Shown here in pieces: positions 26,501 to 36,400 of a stretch of 64,000 nt of DNA (the stretch's first letter is position 1; each line of letters begins with the position of its first letter). The translations under genes and the position numbers were made by a program. This stretch comes from Ophthalmolycus amberensis. Taxonomy: Eukaryota; Chordata; Actinopteri; Perciformes; Zoarcidae. The stretch spans positions 1,781,501-1,845,500 of the forward strand of contig JAFEUB010000716.1 in NCBI GenBank assembly GCA_024529925.1, in the 5' to 3' direction. Below the pieces are notes generated by a model, which worked only from the letters and a program-made list of their open reading frames with translations, was not told the DNA's origin and searched no databases.

Positions 26501-29500
26501 ATATATATAATTATATATAATCGTATACGTCTTTATATGATATTTGAATCCATTGTTTAACTATTTCAATGAGATAGCTTTGGTTTTGTAGATGAGCATC
26601 TTCATGCACTAAAGAATAAATAATGTAGATAATGTAAGAGTTGCAATCTAGAAGCAGATATGTGTTTTTGTTTTTGGCTAGTTATTAGTCTTATTAGAGA
26701 GGTACAGAAGACAGATAACAGGTCATCACTACAAGTCTTTTTTTTACATCTTTGTTTGAATCCTCTTCATGTTTTTTCCTCCCCATCTTCAACAGTTAGG
26801 AACAAGATGCGTTTCAGAGCTCTGGCCTGCATTAAGATTCAGAAAACTGTCCGCATGTGGCTGTGCAAGCGAAAGCATAAGCCACGGTGAGTCTCTTCCT
26901 GTGGCCAACCCACACACATCCATCATCTTTCCGTTTGTCTGTGCCTTTTGCTCTCTTACGTTTTATTTCACCCTGTACTCTCTGGTGCCTTTTTATTGGA
27001 ACTGATTCACGCTTGGTGGGTTTTGATGGCTTTCACATATTGTGTATTTAGGAGTTCAAATCAATCTAGAAAGTCATCTATGGAGAAATGATGTTTCACT
27101 GCACTGCTTTGGGAAAAACTGCATGTCTCGCTGTATTGGGTCGCATGTACCGTATTTTGAAAAATGGCTCCTGTGGAAGCAACCATCCAGATGATGGGTT
27201 TTCAGAAAGCTTTTTAGAATCAGATTTTGATTGTGATTGGTAAAATGTGAGTATGGGTGCATGAGGAAATGTTTATTCCACCGTACACACATGTAATTTA
27301 ATATAACGGGTGCTATTCCTAAAAGTAATATTTCTATATTTCAACTGTGATCTAAACACACACCTTTCTGACTTAAGCTGTTGCTCTGCTAGCTTCTATG
27401 ACCCACAAGCTAACAGTCAAATGTAATTTTATATTTTGTGATTTTTTTGGGTTAGCTTGACGTCCCAAATCCTACTTGACTGTAATAATTTATATTCATG
27501 CCCTTGTGTTAAGATAAGCGCTCAAAAAATGTTTTACAGGAAGAAACAAGAGACATTGTTGCCATATATTTGCCTTAAAATACAAGACATAACATAAGTT
27601 TGCATTTCTCTTCCACAGCATTGATGGTATGGTGAAGGTTGGAAACCTGAAGAAACACATGGAGCGGTTCAACAAGGTGGTGAACGGGCTGAAGGAGGGC
27701 AAGCAGGAGATGGCCAAACAGGTTCAGGAGCTGGCGGCCTCCATCGACGCTCTGTTAGCAAAGATAAAGGTGAGTCTGTGTTCACCTCTGTCATACAACC
27801 CGAGGATTAATGCTCTGGTGATTTTAAAGCTGCTCATGACAACGGTTTCTCGGATGCTTTGAGCTTGATACAGTGTGAGCAATGAGACGTGTTTCTGTAC
27901 TTCTGTGTATTTATCAGGGGAAGATTCTTCAGAGCATATACCTTGCTTTAAGCATGACTTCCTCCGATTTATATGGCTCTCTACATCCACACATGTTGCT
28001 CCCCTGCACAACCAGTCGTCTGCTGTTCTACACTATGCCCTTTCCTAAGTGTGCTGTGCCCTTTTCTCATTCTTTCTCTCAGAATCAATAATTTCAATCA
28101 CCTCAGGATAAAAAGCTAGGCGAAGAAGAAACCCTATCCCCTCCAATAACTTAGAGAGGCTGCTTTCTAAATGATCAAACTTGGTTAGTGATCTCCCAGC
28201 TCTCCCAGCTCTCCCTGTGCAATAAGCACCGATCTTATTGGACCCTTAGGTACAGCAAATCATCACAAACACATCCACATGCTAGCCAGACATCTGGGCA
28301 CTGACTTCTCAATAGTGTTGAATTTCTTGAAATTGTGTACTCGGTCGGTATCTGTATGCAATCATCCAATATGATTAGAATGCTCCCAGGCTGAAGCACC
28401 TTTCTCTGCCCTCTACCCCAACCAGCCTCTCCCACTCTATCTTCCTCTGTTAGCATATTAGCAGCCCCACTGTTGACAATCATTGCGTTCTGAGTGCTTA
28501 GAAATTGCTTCTGGCGTGGCGTCTGTGAATGAATAATGCATGAGAAGCCAATGGCTGTCGTTCAGACCTCCATACGTTGGGGACGAGACCGTGTCATCTT
28601 CCGTCCCTGTGCCACTGTTAGACAGTCACTCTAATGAATCTTCACAATACGGTGACCTCTTCTCCCTCCCGCTGATTGTCTCACAAGTATAGTGGGGAAT
28701 TGAGCTTTGTGGCTGCAGTGTGCAAGTGGGATTGAAAGTAAACAAATGCAGATTAGCATGTAAGCCATCCTTAATGAATCTCATCAGTTTTTATTGTCGG
28801 TAAACACCCATTAGTAATGGTGTAAATAAAAAGTATTTCTTCATTTTGAAACCTGCAATTCTGATCTTTCTTTTGACCCCTAGGCCACAGCGATGACCTG
28901 GAAAGAGATTGACACAGAGTACCAGGGGCTGGTGAAACGCTCAGAGCAGCTGCTCTCCTCAATGCAAAAGAAGAAGCAGGAGGAGGAAGAGGGCGAGAGG
29001 CTGAAACACATCGAGGAGGAGATGGACAAAGAGAGAAAGAGCAGGGAGAAAGAAGAGCAACGACGCAAACAGGAGGAGGAGGACAGGAGACTGTAAATGA
29101 TGGCCGGGGGGGGGGGGGGGGGGTTATCAGTAGAAATGATAGAAATATGGTTAAGATTTAAAACTATAAGGTTTCAGTCTTAGTAAAACTGTCTTTTCTC
29201 CAAACATTTTAGGAAATCAGAGATGGAACTGAAGAGAAAGCAGGATGAGGAGGATTGGAAAGAGAGAGAGGAGGAAGAGAAAGTAATGCAGGTTTGGACC
29301 ACCCTAATCCTAGACTAAACTTTCATTTGGATCGGTTTCTACAGTATAATGTGCAGTATTGTTTGTGAAGAAAGGAATCCTGTCACTGAGTTATTATGGT
29401 TTTTCCCCCTACTTCCAAGTTTAAAAAAAAAAGTATAAAGAAATAGTTCAATCAATTTAATACATTTAAGTGTTTGTGATTGTTTACATAATAGCAATAG

Positions 29501-30360
29501 AACCAAATCAACTAGTGAATTAATGGCTTAGTAAATCAACAGAAAAATAATTTTGATATTCGATTAAAAATGCCAAATATTCACTGGTTCCAGCCTCTGG
29601 AAGATTTGCTGGTTTTCTCTGAATCTCAGTACAGTATTTCCTACATTTTTGATCTCAACTACACACCTGTGAAGTTTTGTGACTGCATCATCTTGCACGG
29701 TTGTGACGCTATTGACAAAATCTGTCCACAGACATAAATATAACAGTACTCAAACTTCTTAGGTAGTTTGTATCACACTTTGCCACGATGGCACACAGAG
29801 ACTCACAAGGTGAAGACAAAACCCCGCCTGGTAATGATTACCAGTTGCACCCAAATGGGCAACAAACAAAGCAATTGGAGCGGGGCGTTAAACGAAGCTC
29901 CACCATACGAGACTTCACATGGACCTAAACATGGACTGTAAGTTTTTGAACACACCAAGAATGTTTTCAACAGTCCTTGCTTGTAACAGCATACCGTTAA
30001 CTTAACTTCAAAGCAAATTGAATTTGATCTCATGGGGTTCATTTTCTACTGGGAATACAAATGACTCCCATGACTGACAAGAATGTTGTATGCAGTTATT
30101 GAGAAAGCACACAGAACCACCGTTATGGTTCTAATGGTTCCTCTCAGCGGCAGACTCTGCCTGCTCCGTCTCCCGTTACAGATTCACAGGGAGTTGCCCA
30201 CAGGGTCTTGATTGATGATTCCACTTCCTGCCGAGTTTCTCCTAACTAAGCTACCTTTGTCACCTCTTTCCATTTCTGTCTGTTTCACTCACTCTCCTCT
30301 AATTTGTCACTTTTTTTGTTTGTTATTTAGCTCCTTTCCTTTTTCATCTCTGGTCTTATC

Positions 30361-30405
<45 letters not shown>

Positions 30406-33400
30406 CTCCTCAGTTTTGCCATCATGTCCCACATTTCCTAACCATCAATTCATCCATCTGTTACACGTACATCACAGCTTCTGTATTTCTAATGCCCTTT
30501 TTATTCACCCAGGGCCAGTTGGACATTTGCATTCTGTCATTTATTTTTCTCTAGTGGGGAGACAGTTGACACCAAGCTGTCATAAGCCACATGTCTCAAG
30601 AGACTCTCTGCAAAGTTTGTTTATCCACTGCTCTGAGGCTCAAAGCTGCAGCAGTAAACGCTCTCAGGGTGTCTGCTGTGACTTTCATGTCATTTCACTC
30701 TTTGTTCTTTGCTATTTTCTGCTGTGTCAAAGGTTAGTCTTCCCTTCAAACTTCATATCATGATGCCTTTCAACCTAACCTTAGTTATTGCACACCATCC
30801 AGTCTTCGACTTTCTTTTTTAAAGGGGAACTTCACTCAGTGGAAGACTTCCAATGCATAATCCCTATTATTTAAAGTAGTGTAATAAGTATTTGTGAAGA
30901 ACCTGTGGAGCTTTTCTCAAGTTCCTCTTTAGCAATGTGAGTGAAGTAGTTAATGCATCTCATATGCCTTATTCTGCAAATAAGAATTTGATTTGACTTT
31001 TGTGGAAAAGATAGTCAAATTTACTGGGAGAGTGCCAATGGAGATTTTGGAGTTTAGCATAAAATCTGTGTAATAAATGATTTTTGAGCAGAATGCAAAG
31101 TGTCTACAAAACCTGATTGCACTATAAAGCAGCTCAACTTTCATCCTGAGGCCATCATGCATCACACAGACCACGTTTCCCACCTGCTGATTGGACCATA
31201 CAGTTTGAATAATATATTATTAAATGGAGAGGCATTTATATTTAAAGCTCCTCAGACAAGAGTATCCATTGTTGACTTCATTCGTGGCTTCCTATAAGGA
31301 GGTGAATATATATCAGATACACATACATATTTATTGATTTGAATAAGTATGCCCTCTAGGTGCCTATTGGCTGTATAGTAAAGTGTGTTCAATTATATCT
31401 ATACGTTTCTATTCTAAATTAAAACCTGAAGTTTGAATCTGAGTCAAGCTTGTGAAAAATGTTCCAACTGATTGTTGTTGAATGTTTGTCTGTTGTATGC
31501 CCTGTTGTGTCTAGACGGCTTCATGAGCAGCTCTACAACCTGGACTCTAATAACTCCTACAACTCGAATTGTTATGAAAGGGTCTGGCCCACTGGGCAGC
31601 ATCAGTATTCAGACAGATCTAGGTTTTGCAAAGTCACATTAAAAGCCGCTGTGTGTTTGTACGTGTGTTTTTACAGGCGGACGTGGAGGTTCAGTTGGCT
31701 CTGGAGCGCGAGGAGCAGGCCCAGCGCACCACCATAGTGGAGCAGGAGAGAAGAGACAGAGAGTTGGCCATGAGAATCGCTCAGAGTGAGGCGGAGCTCA
31801 TCACTGAGGAGGGCCAGATAGACGCAAGCCTGCGCAGGTATTGTAAATGTGAATGCAAACGGACGGCACACCTTTGATGTACTCTCTGCTTTTGTGCACA
31901 GTAAACAAACAGCGTGACCAGTAACCCCCAGGTTAAACAAAATGTACTTTTAACCGCAGCATGCGCGTGTAACTGCATTTTTCCTGTTGCTGTTTTCTCC
32001 CAGTGACGAGCCTTTTTCAGATCTTCCTATCTCTTCATCCTCAGCCAGAGCCATGTAAGATATCGACACAGGTCACTGCCCATGTCCGAGTTTACCTAAC
32101 GCAAACCGTAATCACTCACTCCCTCCGTCTGTCTCATCCTCCGTCGTAGTTATACATCTCAGTTCCTCCAAATAAATGCAGAATTATCCCAACAATGCAA
32201 AGCCAAATTGAGATCCTTTGATTTTAAGAAATCAACAGTCAAAGTTTAGATTGTATGTGTGATGTCATGCAATTTAGAAGATGATTATGAGTGATAATTG
32301 CTTACTCAAAGATGAAGATGGCACACCAAATCATGAATGAGAGCTGGATCAGAATGTGCAGTATGTGATCTTTTTGTTTCACTGATCTTAATTGGCCGTG
32401 CATGAGTCTGTGTCCTTTGCAGTGTGTTAGGTGTTTATGTCTTCACGGATACATGTGTAGTCTGAGAATTACAGAAGACATTTTGTTGGAGGGCTTAACC
32501 AACTCTGTGGTGGTACTGATTCCCCAGGTTTCATCTGACCTGGAAGAATCTTGAGAACCAGTTCCCAAACAATATACCTCTTTGATAATAAGAAAAGGAT
32601 CATAAAAGGGGTCAAAATAAAGCCTGTGAGCATGAACTCGTGCATGTATAGCACTGAGGTCTGCCCTGACGCAGGTAACCAAGTGGAAAGAAGTTCTTTA
32701 ATATTCATTCCAGCTAGCTTTCAGAAAGCTCGAAATCACCCTCAACCAGAGAAGTTCAGAGAAGCAAAGAAGTCTTAAATTGGCCTAAAGACCAACTGCT
32801 GAAATAAGATTTGTATTAAGTCAAAAACCGATCAGAAGGCCAACCCTCAAGCAGAAAAGTTAAGACAGCAAAGAAGTTTCAAAAAGGCTAAAATACCAGA
32901 GCCTCTGGCTGAAGATGCTAAATGAAGGATCAGAACGGCCTGAGTGTGTAATTTCCCAACTCTCTTAAGCCCTACAGAAAGGGCGTCGTCACACCCTGAT
33001 TGGTCAAGAGGGTAAAGGCACCAAGCTGCACTCAATTCTCAATTAGGAACCATTCCCCACACCCTGCACAACAAGTGATCTGAATAACCCTCCAATCAAC
33101 TCAGGGGAATCGTGACATTCTGCTGAAATGAATTGGGGGGAAAGGGAAATGCCAGAAAGTACCAAAGAATGAGGGACCGCGACTACAAGTCAACTAAACT
33201 TCTAACTTAAATCTCATTAATGGCTTTGATTAAGACAACTGACAATGTTCCAATCTTTCTTACCACTGCTATAAAATATGTGATGTACTATATTTACAAT
33301 GATGAAAAATGGTTCTATATTTATTCCCTAGTGTTGAGTTTTAAATGAAAACAACTTAATGATTTATTCATACGCTCTTGTCACAGCGTAGGAAAGAACA

Positions 33401-36400
33401 TTGCTATCACCAGATAATCAGTCACTAACACTGATTCATCAGATTCTGTAATGGTCTGATAGCTTAATTTCATTCCATTTTCAAGCATGAAATGCATTTC
33501 TTTATAAATTTGGAGACAAAAAAATTAAATCAAAGTACATTTATGTGATTTAGTTTATGGCTTAAAAAACATTTAAATGGTCACTTACTCTTTCATGTAC
33601 CTTTTACACTAGCTGTGTTCAAAATCCCTTGGTCCCCCATCCACTATTCCCTGTGTAATAAGACACACACACACACCCACACACAGTAGTTTAGTTAAGT
33701 GCACTTTGTCCTGAGTGAGGAGTGTGATTGAATTTCCATAAAGCCGGGAGAGGTTCCCTTAAAGCCTGCACGGGCCTGATCTGCAGGTCCGGTGAGCACA
33801 CAATCACATCTGATCCAACAGGCTGTAATCTTGTCAGTGTTGGCTCATGCATCCAGGGGCCATGTTGCGTGTCTGCTACTAACCCTGTCAGTCACCTGAC
33901 CCCTGGAAACCTAATGGAGATCTGTTGCAGGAAAGAAGCTCCAAAGGTCACGTTACCTGCTACATGTGCACACCACAGAGCTTAAATGCATTACAGATTG
34001 CGTGCAGTAGAACTATACACACTGGCTGGCATTGCTGGACCACCTCCCTCTTTCTACAGCCGTCAATGTCCCTGTTCAAGTTCTGCCAAAAGGAAAGCCC
34101 TGGTCACCGCCTCACCTCCACTTCAGCCCTCAGCCCCGGGTTCATCACTGTCACACACTGGCACATGTTTCAGCCAGACTGACGATGATCCTGAATCATG
34201 TTTCGAGGCGGTATGAATTATAAATGGTAATTGTAATCTGGCTGATGATTCGCAGATAAGTAATCCTCTCTTCTGAGACATTAGCAGCTATGCCGACTGT
34301 AAATAGAGGAGGTTAATCCTTTGCATGATTGAATTAGCAGCCTCAACTCAGCAGGGAAGCTGGAGACACACAGCTGACATGAGCTCAGACTTCATGCAGC
34401 AGCCATTTAAGTAGCTGAAACTCTGCGGCACCAGTTTCATTCATATTATGCAGCACTGAATCGTTTCACCTTAATTTGTCTGTCATCTCTCATTCCTGTT
34501 AAAATAAGCCTGGAAAAAAAAAACACACTCATAATGCCAGCAGATGTAACATTAGAAGAACGTTGCATCATTTTAAGTGGAGTGGAAACATAGGATGCTG
34601 CAATGATATGGACAAACTCTGCTCTTCGGCTCCCCTGCTGACCGGCCCCTAATGTAAATTTAATCGGCCGGGACAATGAGGAGCTCTTGAAAGAAGTGAG
34701 GCATCCGCTTTCATTTCTCACTAAAAGGGGATGAACTTAATCAACCATGTTTCTTTTAACGTTCATCTATTTTGTTTGCCATTGAAAATTCACATCACAC
34801 TACGCTTGAAAATTACTAGATCCAGTATAATTACACATCAAAAGTTGCTCTTAGTGCGGTGTTTCTCCCGGTCTTTTAGAAATTGACACCACCCTGATTG
34901 TAAAACTTGAAATCGTATTCAGCGTTGAAAAACCTCCAACCTTTAATCTCTGTTACTCCCACCTTGTCACACCTGTCTTCACACTCACCTTCTTTTTTCT
35001 TTCTCTCACACACACCCACGTTCATATGTTCCTTGCTTACAGGGGTCCTCAAGTGAAGGCGACTAAAGCTGCTGCTGGTGTGAAAAAGTACGACCTCAGC
35101 AAGTGGAAGTATGCTGAGCTGCGAGATGTCATCAACACTTCCTGTGGTGAGAAATCCCAAACGAGTTTGGCATGAAGTTCGCCTTTATCAACAAGACAGA
35201 GTGTGTGCGCACTGAGCCAGCCTTTACAAACAGATTAAGGTGGTATAGAGCTCTTGATGAAATGCATAATATAACTATTTTCCCTCCTTCATCCCAAATG
35301 TATTTACAGTTCTCAGCCCCCCGCAATAAATAATTCATCAGCAGCTCATGTTTTGGCACTTTCGGTATCCCAAAAACATTTTCATCTGCACTCTGTTTGA
35401 AAGTTATTTGAAAGTGTTAAAAAGCTGATGCTGCAGCTGTACAGACGAGAGTGTGGACTCAAGACGTCTTGCTTGAAATATCAAAGGACCAATCTGAGGA
35501 TGTTCCCACAGCTGCTACGACTCATCAGCATGCGTTTTAGAGAGGAAATCATCACCATTACTCCCCTTCCTAGTCATTCCCAGCCAACCCTCTCCTCAGT
35601 CAGCATGAAAAGCAGATGACTTTCTGCCTTTACACTTGTCGATGCCTTTATAATTGCCTCTGTATAAAGTACTCTGATCTGTGTTAGGGACTCTGATATC
35701 CCCTGTGGGATTCCAAGGACATCTGGCTGATTTGTGGAACCCATTTGCTTTGGTGGTGATATCAAAAAGCTGTGTTTGAAGTCGAACTGATTTTAGCCTT
35801 ATGTTCACTAAAAGAACTGTATGCTGCAAATGGTTTACTTCCATTGCCTTAAAGGGAAGATAACAGTGCGAGCGCCTAAACTTCTCATTCTACTGTCTTA
35901 TATTTTGAGCTTAAAGGGACAGCTCACCCTAACATCAAAAATACATATTTGTTTTCTCTTACCTGTGCTATTTATCAATCTGGATTGTTTTGGTGTGAGT
36001 TGCCGAGTGTTGGAGATGTTGGCCACGTGTAACCTTCTCGCCGATATAATGGGACTATATGGCACCATGGTGCTCAAAGCGCCAAAAAAAATACATAAAA
36101 AAAACTCAACATGTCTCTTTCCAGAAATCAATATAAAGCTACAGCCAGCAGGTGGTTAGCTTAGCATAAAGACTGGACTTAACTGTAGTGTCGTGAGACT
36201 CCATCTGATCTTAGACATTAGTGCACTTTTTGTTGAAAGGGTAAAATTATTGAATTATAAACTATGTTAGATAAAGATCAGTTTACTTGTCACAAGCAGT
36301 ACTACTCATACTTCTAGAAAGCCTGCATCACAAACTGGAGGTGTGGGGTTTAAAAGAGTATTTAAGGGACAAATTAAAAATGCAATCCAGCATTATAAGA

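Noticed and set aside
30212..30763. 183-codon plus-strand open frame
   Set aside because: Runs through a CA microsatellite and T/C-rich intron of myo6; no domain features.
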